A model generated the notes under the pieces. That model worked only from the letters and a program-made list of their open reading frames with translations. It was not told where the DNA came from and made no database searches. From positions 2,170,001 to 2,234,000 of the forward strand of contig NZ_CP104381.1 of the NCBI RefSeq assembly GCF_030582395.1: DNA of 64,000 nucleotides, written 5' to 3'. The stretch comes from Ralstonia pickettii (GTDB lineage: Bacteria > Pseudomonadota > Gammaproteobacteria > Burkholderiales > Burkholderiaceae). This document shows, piece after piece, positions 1 through 9,182 of this stretch. Position 1 is the stretch's first letter. Each line of letters opens with the position of its first letter. The position numbers and the translations under genes were made by a program.

Positions 1-61
1 CGCCTACATCATCCCGGGCCTGGGCGACGCGGGCGACCGCCTGTTCGGCACGAAAAACTGA
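1..61 (+). CDS. upp: Uracil phosphoribosyltransferase, C-terminal end (partial)
   Basis: Only the last 19 codons are present; the gene enters from the left edge and stops at the TGA at 59-61. The visible tail contains PGLGDAGDRLFGT, the highly conserved C-terminus of uracil phosphoribosyltransferase, which makes UMP from uracil and PRPP in pyrimidine salvage. The assignment rests on this tail alone, but the motif is distinctive. A bidirectional terminator follows within 30 bases. Confidence 0.85.
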   Translation, partial: AYIIPGLGDAGDRLFGTKN

Positions 62-86
62 TTGCGCGCTCCCAGCGCAAGCAAAA

Positions 87-107
87 ACAGCCGGCAATGC
101 CGGCTGT
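87..107. terminator. Bidirectional rho-independent terminator
   Basis: A 9-bp perfect stem (ACAGCCGGC / GCCGGCTGT) has a 3-base loop. On the minus strand the hairpin runs into a T tract, so it terminates the gene at 131-1693. On the plus strand a weaker T-rich stretch follows, suited to upp. Confidence 0.8.
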
Positions 108-130
108 TGTCTTTGGTGCCTCGGATGCGC

Positions 131-1693
131 TCAGCGCTTCTTCGACCCGCCGAGAATGCTGCCCAGCACGCCGCGCACGATTTCGCGCCCGACGGTGGAA
201 CCGATGGTGCGCATCGTCGACTTGGCCAACGTTTCGACAATCGAATCGCCACGGCCGCTGCGGCCCGTACCCTTCGTAAGGATCGAGCCGACATCGCCCA
301 GCCAGCCACCACTCTCCTGTTGCGCCGGTGCGGGTGCGGGTGCTGGCGCTGAACCCGACGATGCGCCGAAATCCGTACCAATGGAGCCTGGTGCGGGCGC
401 AGCTGCCGGCCCGCCCTTTGCCACACGCCCGCTCAGGATCTCGTACGCCGATTCGCGGTCGATTGCCGTGTCGTAGCGGCCAGCCACCAGCGAATTCGCC
501 ATCAGCGCGCGGCGCTCGTCGTCCGAGATCGGGCCGATGCGCGATGCCGGCGGGACGACAAACGCACGCTGCGTGACCTCCGGGCGGCCGCCTTCGTCCA
601 GCATGGAGATCAGCGCTTCGCCCACGGCCAACTCACCGATGGCCTCTTCGATGCTGAATTCTGGATTTGCGCGCATCGTTGTCGCGGCCGCCTTCACGGC
701 CTTCTGGTCGCGCGGCGTGAAGGCCCGCAGCGCGTGCTGCACGCGGTTGCCGAGCTGGCCGAGCACCGTATCCGGCACGTCGGCCGGGTTCTGCGTCACG
801 AAGTACACGCCCACACCTTTCGAGCGGATCAATCGCACCACCTGCTCCACCTTCTGCAGCAGGGACGGCGGCGCATCGTTGAACAGCAGGTGCGCCTCGT
901 CAAAGAAGAAGGCGAGTTTTGGCTTGTCTACGTCGCCCACCTCCGGCAGATGCTCGAACAGTTCGGAGAGCATCCACAACAAGAACGTCGCATACAACTT
1001 GGGCGCATTGAGCAGCTTGTCGGCTGCCAGGATGTTGATCACGCCCTGGCCGCGCACCGTCTGCATCAGGTCGTTGATGTCGAGCATTGGCTCGCCGAAG
1101 AACCGGTCAGCGCCCTGCTCTTCCAGCGCGATCAGGTTGCGCTGGATGGCGCCGATGCTGGCCGACGAGATGTTCCCGTACTTGTTCGTGTAGTCAGACG
1201 CATGCTCGCCCACGTGCTGCAACATCGCGCGCAGGTCTTTCATGTCGAGCAGCGCGAGGCCCGAGTCGTCCGCAATCTTGAAGACGAGGTTCAGCACGCC
1301 GGTCTGGATGTCATTCAGCTCCAGCATGCGCGAGAGCATCAGCGGGCCCATGTCGGACATGGTGGCGCGCACGGGGTGGCCGCGTTCGCCATACACATCC
1401 CACAACGTGACAGGGCAACCGGCCCATTGCGGCTCTTCCAGGCCGCGCTCCTGCAGGCGGGCCTTGAGCTTGTCGTTCGGTTGGCCGGGCTGCGAGATGC
1501 CGGTCAGATCACCTTTCACGTCGGCCAGAAAGACCGGTACGCCAATCTTCGACAGGCCCTGGGCAATGGTTTGGAGAGTCACGGTCTTGCCAGTGCCGGT
1601 GGCGCCGGTGATCAGGCCATGCCGGTTCGCGAGCTGGGGCAAAAGCACCAACTCGGCTTTGGCGTTCTTGGCAATCAGGATGGGATCGGTCAT
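131..1693 (-). CDS. HerA-like ATPase, DUF853 (YjgR) family
   Basis: A 520-residue P-loop ATPase of the DUF853 / HerA-helicase C-terminal family. Walker A is GATGTGKT at residues 30-37, close to the N-terminus as usual for this family. A Walker B-like [10 protein letters not shown] lies near residue 265. The C-terminal fifth is low-complexity proline/alanine, followed by a conserved basic tail ending GGSKKR. Related proteins form hexameric motor-like rings, but the physiological role of the YjgR group is unknown. The gene stands alone, convergent with upp and divergent from the yebC homologue. The start ATG directly precedes the first beta strand of the fold. Confidence 0.85.
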   Translation of the reverse strand: MTDPILIAKNAKAELVLLPQLANRHGLITGATGTGKTVTLQTIAQGLSKIGVPVFLADVKGDLTGISQPGQPNDKLKARLQERGLEEPQWAGCPVTLWDVYGERGHPVRATMSDMGPLMLSRMLELNDIQTGVLNLVFKIADDSGLALLDMKDLRAMLQHVGEHASDYTNKYGNISSASIGAIQRNLIALEEQGADRFFGEPMLDINDLMQTVRGQGVINILAADKLLNAPKLYATFLLWMLSELFEHLPEVGDVDKPKLAFFFDEAHLLFNDAPPSLLQKVEQVVRLIRSKGVGVYFVTQNPADVPDTVLGQLGNRVQHALRAFTPRDQKAVKAAATTMRANPEFSIEEAIGELAVGEALISMLDEGGRPEVTQRAFVVPPASRIGPISDDERRALMANSLVAGRYDTAIDRESAYEILSGRVAKGGPAAAPAPGSIGTDFGASSGSAPAPAPAPAQQESGGWLGDVGSILTKGTGRSGRGDSIVETLAKSTMRTIGSTVGREIVRGVLGSILGGSKKR

Positions 1694-1865
1694 GACGTTT
1701 CGACGAGGATCAATCTAGGGGATGGCACACCGGCAAGTCGACCGGATGGACGGGGCGGCGGGCGTGTGCAGCATGCTAAAATCTGCGACCGATTATAGAG
1801 CGTGCAGGTGGCGTCAAACCGCCATCTGAGCGCCAGATTCCACTGCATTCCGCTCGGAGAGTTTC

Positions 1866-2591
1866 ATGGCCGGTCATTCCAAATGGGCCAATATCAAGCA
1901 TAAAAAAGCCGCTGCCGACGCCAAGCGCGGCAAGATTTGGACGCGCCTGATCAAGGAAATCACCGTGGCGGCCCGCCTGGGCGGCGGCGATGCCGACTCC
2001 AACCCGCGCCTGCGCCTGGCCATGGACAAGGCCACCGACGCGAACATGCCGAAGGACAACATCAACCGCGCGATCCAGCGCGGCGTGGGCGGCCTGGAAG
2101 GCGCGAACTACGAAGAAATCCGCTACGAAGGCTATGGCATCAACGGCGCAGCCGTGATCGTCGACTGTCTGACCGACAACCGCACGCGTACCGTGGCCGA
2201 AGTCCGTCACGGGTTCGACAAGTACGGCGGCAACATGGGCACATCGGGCTCCGTCGCGTTTCTGTTCGACCACATCGGCCAGTTCATCTTCGCCCCCGGC
2301 ACGCCGGAAGACAAGCTGATGGACGCCGCGCTCGAAGCCGGCGCCGATGACGTCATCACGCATGACGACGGCTCGCTCGAAGTCATCTGCCCGCCCCACG
2401 ATTTCGCCAAGGTCAAGACCGCGCTGGAAGCCGCTGGCTTCAAGGCCGAACTTGCCGAAGTCATCATGAAGCCGCAGACCGAAGTCGTGTTCACCGGCGA
2501 AGACGCGGTCAAGATGCAGAAGCTGCTCGACGTCCTGGAAAACCTGGACGACGTACAGGAAGTCTTCACCAACGCGGTCATCGGGGAGTAA
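1866..2591 (+). CDS. YebC/PmpR-family DNA-binding regulator (TACO1 family)
   Basis: A 241-residue protein, the normal length for the family. It opens with the hallmark [20 protein letters not shown]. YebC/TACO1 proteins have been described as DNA-binding regulators (PmpR in Pseudomonas, which represses quorum-sensing genes) and more recently as factors relieving ribosome stalling at proline stretches; the sequence cannot separate these roles. A TAAAAT -10-like hexamer at 1777-1782 has no clear -35 partner. A strong terminator follows at 2611, so the gene is probably a single transcription unit. Confidence 0.93.
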   Translation: MAGHSKWANIKHKKAAADAKRGKIWTRLIKEITVAARLGGGDADSNPRLRLAMDKATDANMPKDNINRAIQRGVGGLEGANYEEIRYEGYGINGAAVIVDCLTDNRTRTVAEVRHGFDKYGGNMGTSGSVAFLFDHIGQFIFAPGTPEDKLMDAALEAGADDVITHDDGSLEVICPPHDFAKVKTALEAAGFKAELAEVIMKPQTEVVFTGEDAVKMQKLLDVLENLDDVQEVFTNAVIGE

Positions 2592-2610
2592 GCCCCGGGC
2601 ACGCGCATAA

Positions 2611-2639
2611 CGGCGATCGACCTCACGATCGCCGTTTTT
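2611..2639 (+). terminator. Rho-independent terminator of the yebC homologue
   Basis: Stem CGGCGATCG / CGATCGCCG (9 bp) with a 6-base loop, followed by TTTTTGTTTT. Confidence 0.9.
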
Positions 2640-2685
2640 GTTTTCCAGATTTCGAATCGGATTTGCAATTTCAGGTAGGTACAGC

Positions 2686-3954
2686 ATGAAAGTGATGGTG
2701 GTCGGTTCGGGCGGTCGAGAGCACGCCCTGGCATGGAAGCTGGCACGCTCGCCCAAGGTACAGGTGGTGTATGTGGCCCCCGGCAACGGCGGCACGGCGC
2801 TCGACAAGCGCCTGCAGAACCTCCCGATCACGGATCCGGAAGTGCTGGCCGCCTTTGCCGAGCGCGAAGGCATCCACTTCACGGTGGTCGGCCCGGAAGC
2901 ACCGCTGGCCGCCGGTATCGTCGACCTGTTCCGCGCCAAGGGCCTGCGCATCTTCGGGCCCACCAAGGCCGCGGCGCAGCTCGAATCGTCGAAGGATTTC
3001 GCCAAGGCGTTCATGCACCGCCACGGCATTCCGACCGCCAAGTACCAGACCTTCGGCGATGCTGCGCAGGCACATGCGTACGTTGACCAGGAAGGGGCCC
3101 CGATCGTCATCAAGGCCGATGGCCTGGCTGCCGGCAAGGGCGTAGTCGTGGCCATGACGGCCGAAGAAGCACACAGCGCCATCGACATGATGCTGGCCGA
3201 CAACCGCCTCGGTGACGCCGGGGCGCGTGTGGTGATCGAAGAATTCCTCACCGGCGAAGAAGCGAGCTTCATCGTCGTGTGCGACGGCAAGAACGTCGTC
3301 GCGCTGGCCACCAGCCAAGACCACAAGCGCCTGCTCGACGGCGACGCCGGCCCCAACACGGGCGGCATGGGCGCCTACTCGCCCGCGCCGGTGGTCACAC
3401 CCACGCTGCACGCCCGCGCGCTGCGCGAGATCATCATGCCGACCATCCGCGGTATGGAAAAAGACGGCATTCCGTACACCGGTTTCCTGTACGCCGGCCT
3501 GATGATCGACGCCGAGGGCAACCCCAAGACGCTCGAATTCAACTGCCGCATGGGCGACCCGGAAACGCAACCGATCATGGCGCGCATGAAGACCGACCTG
3601 TACGACGTGCTCGACCGCGCCATCGACGGCAAGCTTGACGGCATGGAGCTGGACTGGGATCGCCGCACCGCGCTGGGCGTGGTGATGGCCGCGCACAATT
3701 ACCCGGACACACCGCGCAAAGGCGACGTCATCACCGGCATCCCGAAGGAAACCGAAGACAGCGTCACCTTCCACGCAGGCACCACGCTCAAAGACGGCGT
3801 GCTGACCACCAACGGCGGCCGGGTGCTGTGCGTGGTGGGCCTGGCAGATACCGTGAAGGCAGCCCAGCGCGCGGCATACAACGCCATCGAGCAGATCCAC
3901 TTTGACGGCGCCCAGTACCGGACCGATATCGGCCATCGCGCCATCCGCCATTGA
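2686..3954 (+). CDS. purD: Phosphoribosylamine-glycine ligase (GAR synthetase)
   Basis: A 422-residue ATP-grasp enzyme that makes glycinamide ribonucleotide from phosphoribosylamine, glycine and ATP (second step of purine synthesis, cytosolic). The N-terminal Rossmann segment MKVMVVGSGGREHALAW fits the start at 2686, preceded by AGGTAGGT. Longer in-frame upstream codons lack family similarity. The ATP-grasp core shows PIVIKADGLAAGKGVVVA and NCRMGDPETQ. Length matches the E. coli enzyme (429). It is separated from hemF by 153 bp holding a large hairpin. Confidence 0.97.
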   Translation: MKVMVVGSGGREHALAWKLARSPKVQVVYVAPGNGGTALDKRLQNLPITDPEVLAAFAEREGIHFTVVGPEAPLAAGIVDLFRAKGLRIFGPTKAAAQLESSKDFAKAFMHRHGIPTAKYQTFGDAAQAHAYVDQEGAPIVIKADGLAAGKGVVVAMTAEEAHSAIDMMLADNRLGDAGARVVIEEFLTGEEASFIVVCDGKNVVALATSQDHKRLLDGDAGPNTGGMGAYSPAPVVTPTLHARALREIIMPTIRGMEKDGIPYTGFLYAGLMIDAEGNPKTLEFNCRMGDPETQPIMARMKTDLYDVLDRAIDGKLDGMELDWDRRTALGVVMAAHNYPDTPRKGDVITGIPKETEDSVTFHAGTTLKDGVLTTNGGRVLCVVGLADTVKAAQRAAYNAIEQIHFDGAQYRTDIGHRAIRH

Positions 3955-3964
3955 GCGACAGCAC

Positions 3965-3999
3965 GCCGCGCTGGTGCCCCATCATGGGGCAGGCGCGGC
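3965..3999. repeat. Large GC-rich hairpin between purD and hemF
   Basis: Outer arms GCCGCGC / GCGCGGC and inner arms TGCCCCAT / ATGGGGCA form a nearly continuous 15-bp stem with a one-base apical gap and small bulges. There is no T tract, so it is not a textbook terminator; it may attenuate or protect the purD message. Confidence 0.6.
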
Positions 4000-4025
4000 A
4001 TCCGTCACCCCGGGTGATCCCCGAC

Positions 4026-4052
4026 TTGCCCCGGCGGCCCGCCCGCTACAAT
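4026..4052 (+). promoter_or_regulatory. Possible sigma-70 promoter for hemF
   Basis: TACAAT at 4047-4052 resembles a -10 box. TTGCCC at 4026-4031 is a weak -35 at a short spacing of 15. It lies 55 bases before the hemF start. Confidence 0.35.
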
Positions 4053-4107
4053 GGTGACAACCGTATGACTCGGCCCTCGCCTCGACGGGCGGCCCCCTTC
4101 TGATCGC

Positions 4108-5016
4108 ATGGATACCCAAGCCGTCCGCGCCTACCTGCTGGAGCTGCAGGATCGCATCACCACTGCCGCCAGCGCGCTGGACGGCGGCACATTCGTCACC
4201 GACGCGTGGGAAAAGCCGCCCACCGAGCGACTGCGCGGCAGCGGTCGCACCCGCATTCTGGAAGGCGGCGCGCTGCTTGAGCGCGCCGGCGTCGGTTTTT
4301 CGCACGTGATGGGCGACACCCTGCCTCCGTCGGCGACGGCCAACCGGCCCGAACTGGCGGGGCGCGGTTTCGAGGCGATGGGCGTGTCGCTCGTCTTCCA
4401 TCCCCGCAACCCTTACGTGCCGACGGTGCACATGAACGTGCGCTGCTTCGTCGCCGTGCGCCCAGACGCCGAGCCCGTTTGGTGGTTCGGCGGCGGCATG
4501 GATCTGACGCCCTACTACGGCTTCACCGAAGACGCCTCGCATTTCCACCGCACCTGCCAAAGCGCCCTTGCCCCGTACGGCGACGAGCTGTATCCGCGCT
4601 TCAAGCAATGGTGCGACGACTATTTCTACCTGAAGCACCGCAAGGAGGCGCGCGGCGTCGGCGGCGTTTTCTTTGACGACTTTGCGGAGCTGGGCTTTGA
4701 GCGCAGCTTCGAAATGATGCGCTCGGTCGGCGACGCCTTCCTGCCCGCCTGGCTGCCCATCGCCGAACAGCGCCACACTACACCCTACGGTGAGCGCGAA
4801 CGCGCGTTCCAGGCCTATCGTCGCGGCCGCTATGTCGAGTTCAACCTGGTATTCGATCGCGGCACGCTGTTTGGCCTGCAAAGCGGCGGTCGCGCGGAAT
4901 CGATCCTGATGTCGATGCCGCCGGTGGCCAACTGGCGCTACGACTGGCAGCCGGAACCGGGTTCCCCGGAGGCCGAGCTGTACACCGATTTCCTGCCGGC
5001 GCGCGATTGGGTATGA
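4108..5016 (+). CDS. hemF: Oxygen-dependent coproporphyrinogen III oxidase
   Basis: A 302-residue enzyme (E. coli 299) that decarboxylates two propionates of coproporphyrinogen III to give protoporphyrinogen IX, using O2. Family signatures are [33 protein letters not shown] and, near the C-terminus, [19 protein letters not shown]. The conserved histidines thought to act in the active site are present. Its stop codon overlaps the nadD start (ATGA at 5013-5016), so the two are translationally coupled and open the run hemF-nadD-rsfS-rlmH-maf. Confidence 0.97.
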   Translation: MDTQAVRAYLLELQDRITTAASALDGGTFVTDAWEKPPTERLRGSGRTRILEGGALLERAGVGFSHVMGDTLPPSATANRPELAGRGFEAMGVSLVFHPRNPYVPTVHMNVRCFVAVRPDAEPVWWFGGGMDLTPYYGFTEDASHFHRTCQSALAPYGDELYPRFKQWCDDYFYLKHRKEARGVGGVFFDDFAELGFERSFEMMRSVGDAFLPAWLPIAEQRHTTPYGERERAFQAYRRGRYVEFNLVFDRGTLFGLQSGGRAESILMSMPPVANWRYDWQPEPGSPEAELYTDFLPARDWV

Positions 5017-5723
5017 CGCTTCCCACGTTCGCGCGCCCCGATCTCGATCGCCCCTACCGGCTTGGCTTGCTGGGCGGCACGTTCGATCCGCCGCATATCG
5101 GCCACGTTGCGCTGGCCGAACTGTGCATTGCCCGCCTCGACCTCGATGAACTGCTGTGGATTCCGACCGGCGTGTCCTGGCAGAAAGCGGCTGACATCAC
5201 ACCGGCACCGCTACGCTTCGCGATGACCGAGCTGGCCGCCCGTTCGGTACGCGCAGGCCACGCCCGTGTCCATGTCAGCAGCATGGAAGTCGACCGCCAC
5301 GGCCCGAGCTACACCATCGACACCGTGCGCGAATTGCGCGGCGTCTACGGCCCGGATACCTCCATGGCATGGCTGATGGGCGCCGACCAGCTCGTCGGCC
5401 TGGACACCTGGCACGGCTGGCAGGACCTGTTCGAATACGTCCACCTGTGCGTCGCCACACGCCCGGGTTTCGACCTTCAGGCATTGCATGTGCCGGTACA
5501 GCGCGAGCTCGATGTGCGCCGCGGCGACACGGCATTGATACAATGCGCACCCGCCGGCCATATGTGGATCGACCAGACCCTGGCCGTCGACCTGTCATCC
5601 ACCCGCCTGCGCCAGCAGCTGGCCACCGGCGCGCGCTGCGACGCCGACCTGCCCGCCGGCGTGGCCGACCTGATCCAATCGCATTCGCTGTACCGCCGCG
5701 CCAACGGCACGGTCAGTGCTTGA
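5013..5723 (+). CDS. nadD: Nicotinate-nucleotide adenylyltransferase
   Basis: A 236-residue nucleotidyltransferase that transfers AMP from ATP to nicotinate mononucleotide in NAD synthesis. The N-terminal [15 protein letters not shown] contains the HxGH nucleotide-binding motif, and SSTRLRQQL near the C-terminus is the second ATP-site motif. The ATG at 5013 overlaps the hemF TGA; an in-frame TTG two codons earlier is less likely. nadD next to rsfS and rlmH is a widespread arrangement. Confidence 0.95.
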   Translation: MTLPTFARPDLDRPYRLGLLGGTFDPPHIGHVALAELCIARLDLDELLWIPTGVSWQKAADITPAPLRFAMTELAARSVRAGHARVHVSSMEVDRHGPSYTIDTVRELRGVYGPDTSMAWLMGADQLVGLDTWHGWQDLFEYVHLCVATRPGFDLQALHVPVQRELDVRRGDTALIQCAPAGHMWIDQTLAVDLSSTRLRQQLATGARCDADLPAGVADLIQSHSLYRRANGTVSA

Positions 5724-5795
5724 CCGCGTGATTGACCACATTCACGCCCTTTTTTGACCTTTTTTCTCGCCCTTTAAACGTTCTTCTCACTCAGT

Positions 5796-6437
5796 ATGGA
5801 TATTCGCAAACTACAACGCGTGATCGTCGACGCGCTCGAAGACGTCAAGGCGCAAGACATCAAGGTCTTCAATACGACGCACCTGACCGAACTGTTCGAC
5901 CGCACGGTCATCGCCAGCGGCACGTCCAATCGCCAGACGAAGGCCCTCGCCGCATCGGTGCGTGACGCCGTCAAGGAAGCCGGCGGCCACATCATCGCCG
6001 TGGAAGGCGAAGACGTGGGCGAATGGGTGCTGGTCGACTGCGGCGACGCCGTGGTCCACATCATGCAGCCGCAACTGCGCCAGTACTACAACCTCGAAGA
6101 AATCTGGGGTGACAAGCCTGTGCGCATCGAACTTGGCGGCACGGGCAAGCGTGGCCTGCCCAAGGCCAGCGAAGGTTACGACGACGAGGAAGACGAGGCC
6201 GAAGAGGTCACGCCCGCCAAGCGCCGGACCACCAAGCCGAAGCTGGCAGGCGAGCGCCCGACCAAGGCTGCAGCGCCGGCCAAGAAGGCGCCTGCCAAGA
6301 CGGCTGCCAAGAAGCCCGCCACCAAGCGCGCGGCCGGTACGGGCAAGACCGCCACGAAGACGGCCACCAAAACCGCCGCAAAAACCGCCACCAAAACGGC
6401 AGCCAAGCGCGCGCCGGCCAAGAAGCGGGCGGCGTAA
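5796..6437 (+). CDS. rsfS: Ribosome silencing factor RsfS with a histone H1-like C-terminal tail
   Basis: Residues 1 to about 115 form the RsfS/YbeB/Iojap domain (MDIRKLQRVIVDALEDVKAQ... EIWGDKP), which binds ribosomal protein uL14 and blocks subunit joining in starvation. Typical RsfS is 105-120 residues; this one is 213 because of a tail from about residue 125 made of repeated AKK, ATK and PAK units that resembles linker histone or AlgP-type proteins. The tail is strongly basic and probably disordered; binding to RNA or DNA is inference. It sits between nadD and rlmH as in many genomes. Confidence 0.93.
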   Translation: MDIRKLQRVIVDALEDVKAQDIKVFNTTHLTELFDRTVIASGTSNRQTKALAASVRDAVKEAGGHIIAVEGEDVGEWVLVDCGDAVVHIMQPQLRQYYNLEEIWGDKPVRIELGGTGKRGLPKASEGYDDEEDEAEEVTPAKRRTTKPKLAGERPTKAAAPAKKAPAKTAAKKPATKRAAGTGKTATKTATKTAAKTATKTAAKRAPAKKRAA

Positions 6438-6458
6438 CGTCGTGCAAGCTGTCTTGCC

Positions 6459-6929
6459 ATGCAGCTGCTGATCGTTGCCGTCGGGCACAAGATGCCGTCC
6501 TGGATCGAGGACGGTTTCGCTGAATATGCCAAGCGCATGCCGCCCGAGCTGCGCATCGAACTGCGCGAGATCAAGCCCGAGCAGCGCTCGGGCAGCCGCA
6601 CCGCCGCCACCGTCATGCAGCTCGAAGCCGCGCGCATTGAAGCCGCGCTGCCCAAGGGCTGCCGCATGATCGCGCTGGACGAGCGAGGCAAGGACCTCAC
6701 CACCGTCGCGCTGGCTGAATCGCTCACCGGATGGCAACAGGAAGGCGGCGACATCGCCTTCGTGATCGGCGGCGCGGACGGGCTGGACCCGGCACTCAAG
6801 GCCAAGGCTCGAACGCTGATCCGCCTATCGAGCCTGACACTGCCGCACGGCATGGTGCGTGTGCTGCTGGCAGAACAGCTCTATCGCGCCTGGAGCATCA
6901 CGCAAAACCACCCGTACCACCGCGTATGA
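6459..6929 (+). CDS. rlmH: 23S rRNA (pseudouridine-1915-N3)-methyltransferase
   Basis: A 156-residue SPOUT methyltransferase, exactly the family length. It methylates pseudouridine 1915 in helix 69 of 23S rRNA on assembled 70S ribosomes, using SAM. Visible motifs are [10 protein letters not shown], the SAM-knot segment [10 protein letters not shown], and the invariant C-terminus [14 protein letters not shown]. The stop overlaps the maf start (ATGA at 6926-6929). Confidence 0.97.
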   Translation: MQLLIVAVGHKMPSWIEDGFAEYAKRMPPELRIELREIKPEQRSGSRTAATVMQLEAARIEAALPKGCRMIALDERGKDLTTVALAESLTGWQQEGGDIAFVIGGADGLDPALKAKARTLIRLSSLTLPHGMVRVLLAEQLYRAWSITQNHPYHRV

Positions 6930-7549
6930 CCATGGATGCACACGGCGCGCCGCACCTCTATCTCGCCTCGCAAAGCCCGCGCCGGCAGGAACTGCTGCGT
7001 CAGATCGGCGCGCGCTTCGAGCTGCTGCTCGCCAGCGACGATGAAGATGCGGAAGCGCTGGAAGCCGAGCTTTCCGGCGAGACGCCCGACGACTACGTTC
7101 AACGGGTCTGCGCATTGAAGGCACAGGCGGCTGTGCGTCGCCGCACTGCACGCAACCTCCCCGCATTGCCGATCCTCACGTCTGACACGACGGTGTGCCT
7201 GGGCGGCGAGATCCTCGGCAAACCCGCTGACGCAGCAGACGCCCACCGCATGCTGCGCGGCATGTCAGGCCGCGAACACCGGGTGCTGACCGCCGTGACC
7301 GTCGTCAAGGCCGACGGCACGCCGATGCACGCGCTGTCCGTTTCGGACGTGCGCTTTGCCGTGCTGACAGACAACGACATCGCCCGCTACATCGCCAGCG
7401 GGGAGCCCTTTGGCAAGGCGGGCGCGTACGGCATCCAGGGGCGCGCAGCCGCCTTCGTGGCCCATATTTCGGGAAGCTATTCGGGTATCATGGGTCTACC
7501 CCTGTTCGAGACCGCCGCACTGCTCGCACAGGCGGGTATCACGCTGTGA
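6926..7549 (+). CDS. maf: Maf-family nucleoside triphosphate pyrophosphatase
   Basis: A 207-residue Maf protein. Motifs are [14 protein letters not shown] at the N-terminus, [16 protein letters not shown] in the middle and [11 protein letters not shown] toward the end. These proteins hydrolyse non-canonical or pyrimidine NTPs (dTTP, UTP, m7GTP according to subgroup); I cannot assign the subgroup firmly. The ATG at 6926 overlaps the rlmH stop; a second ATG at 6932 is also possible. The downstream gene is rng, a conserved maf-rng pairing. Confidence 0.93.
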   Translation: MTMDAHGAPHLYLASQSPRRQELLRQIGARFELLLASDDEDAEALEAELSGETPDDYVQRVCALKAQAAVRRRTARNLPALPILTSDTTVCLGGEILGKPADAADAHRMLRGMSGREHRVLTAVTVVKADGTPMHALSVSDVRFAVLTDNDIARYIASGEPFGKAGAYGIQGRAAAFVAHISGSYSGIMGLPLFETAALLAQAGITL

Positions 7550-7593
7550 ATCACGCTGTAACTCGCGCTCTCTGACCGGCCACCGATGCACGC

Positions 7594-7673
7594 GCCGGAC
7601 AGCGTGCGAGGGCCGGTTTCAAGACACGCTTCGGGCAACCCTGTCCGGCCCAGAGGCGGGTGCTGAAACCCGC
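7594..7673 (+). promoter_or_regulatory. Structured leader upstream of rng (two hairpins)
   Basis: The first stem is GCCGGACAG (7594-7602) with CTGTCCGGC (7641-7649), a perfect 9 bp. The second is GCGGGT (7656-7661) with ACCCGC (7668-7673). The bases directly before the rng ATG are pyrimidine-rich and lack a Shine-Dalgarno sequence. RNase E/G mRNAs are known in some bacteria to be autoregulated through leader hairpins; that this happens here is inference. Confidence 0.45.
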
Positions 7674-7690
7674 TCTCCTGGTACCTCTCC

Positions 7691-9160
7691 ATGTCCGAAG
7701 ACATCCTCGTCAATATCACGCCGCAAGAAACGCGCGTGGCCATCGTCCAGCAAGCCGCCGTTCAAGAGCTTCACATCGAGCGCACGCTGACGCGCGGCCT
7801 GGTCGGCAACATTTACCTTGGCAAAGTGGTGCGCGTGCTGCCTGGCATGCAGTCAGCCTTTATCGACATCGGGCTGGAGCGTGCGGCGTTCTTGCACGTG
7901 GCTGACATCTGGCACCCGCGCGACGCCAAGGACGCACCGCCAACACCGCAAGTCGCCATCGAGAAGACTCTCTTCGAAGGTCAGGCACTGATGGTCCAGG
8001 TCATCAAAGACCCGATCGGCACCAAGGGCGCACGGCTGTCCACCCAGGTGAGCATCGCCGGCCGCACGCTGGTGTATCTGCCGCAAGACCCGCACATCGG
8101 TATCTCGCAGAAGATCGGCAATGAGGCCGAGCGCGAAGCGCTGCGCGCACGGGTGACCGCCATGGTGCCCACCGAAGAACGCGGCGGTTTCATCGTGCGC
8201 ACGATCGCCGAAGAGTCGACCGACGAAGAACTCGCCAACGACGTCGCTTACCTGCGCAAGATCTGGGCGACCATCCGCCACAACGCGACGACCCTGCCCG
8301 CCCCATCGATCCTGTATCAGGACCTGAACCTCGCCCAGCGCGTGCTGCGCGATTTCGTAACGGACGAAACGCGCAGCATCCAGGTCGATTCGCGCGAGAA
8401 CCACCAGAAGCTCATCGAATTTGCGCAGGAATACACGCCAGCCGTGGTCGAGCGCCTGACACACTACACCGGTGAACGGCCAATCTTCGACCTGTACAAC
8501 ATCGAGGCTGAAGTCGAGCGCGCACTGTCGCGCCGGGTCGATCTGAAATCGGGCGGCTACCTGATGATCGACCAGACCGAGGCGATGACGACCATCGACG
8601 TCAACACCGGCGGTTACGTGGGCGCGCGCAACTTCGACGACACGATTTTCAAGACGAACCTGGAAGCGGCCCACACCATTGCGCGGCAACTGCGGCTGCG
8701 CAACCTGGGCGGCATCATCATCATCGACTTCATCGACATGGAGTCTGCCGAGCATCGCGATGCGGTGCTCGCCGAACTGCGCAAGGCGCTGTCGCGCGAC
8801 CGCACACGCATCACGGTCAACAGCTTCTCGCAACTCGGACTGGTGGAGATGACGCGCAAGCGTACGCGGGAATCCCTCGCGCATGTGCTATGCGAGCAGT
8901 GCCCGGTGTGCCACGGCAAGGGCCAGGTGAAGACGCCGCGCACCGTGTGCTACGACATCCTGCGCGAGATCATGCGCGAGTCGCGGCAGTTCAATCCGCG
9001 CGAATTCCGCATCCTGGCGTCGCAGTCGGTCATCGACTTGTTCCTGGAAGAAGAAAGCCAGCACCTTGCGATGTTGGGCGATTTCATCGGCAAGCCGATT
9101 TCACTGCAGGTGGAATCGTCCGCGGCCAGCCAGGAGCAGTACGACATCATCCTGATGTAG
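7691..9160 (+). CDS. rng: Ribonuclease G
   Basis: A 489-residue endoribonuclease of the RNase E/G family that acts in 16S rRNA 5'-end maturation and mRNA decay. It starts MSEDILVNITPQETRVAIVQ, typical of RNase G. An S1-like domain covers about residues 35-125. The catalytic region contains TIDVNTGGYVG and IIIDFIDM with the Mg-binding aspartates. CPVCHGKG near residue 405 is the zinc-link cysteine motif for dimerisation. The length matches RNase G and excludes RNase E, which carries a long C-terminal scaffold. Confidence 0.96.
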   Translation: MSEDILVNITPQETRVAIVQQAAVQELHIERTLTRGLVGNIYLGKVVRVLPGMQSAFIDIGLERAAFLHVADIWHPRDAKDAPPTPQVAIEKTLFEGQALMVQVIKDPIGTKGARLSTQVSIAGRTLVYLPQDPHIGISQKIGNEAEREALRARVTAMVPTEERGGFIVRTIAEESTDEELANDVAYLRKIWATIRHNATTLPAPSILYQDLNLAQRVLRDFVTDETRSIQVDSRENHQKLIEFAQEYTPAVVERLTHYTGERPIFDLYNIEAEVERALSRRVDLKSGGYLMIDQTEAMTTIDVNTGGYVGARNFDDTIFKTNLEAAHTIARQLRLRNLGGIIIIDFIDMESAEHRDAVLAELRKALSRDRTRITVNSFSQLGLVEMTRKRTRESLAHVLCEQCPVCHGKGQVKTPRTVCYDILREIMRESRQFNPREFRILASQSVIDLFLEEESQHLAMLGDFIGKPISLQVESSAASQEQYDIILM

Positions 9161-9182
9161 CACTGCCCCCAAAGCGCGGCGG

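Noticed and set aside
734..1798. A 354-codon plus-strand open frame across the HerA-like gene
   Set aside because: It is the high-GC shadow of the minus-strand gene: its histidine/arginine-rich product has no family features, while the minus-strand product has complete Walker motifs.
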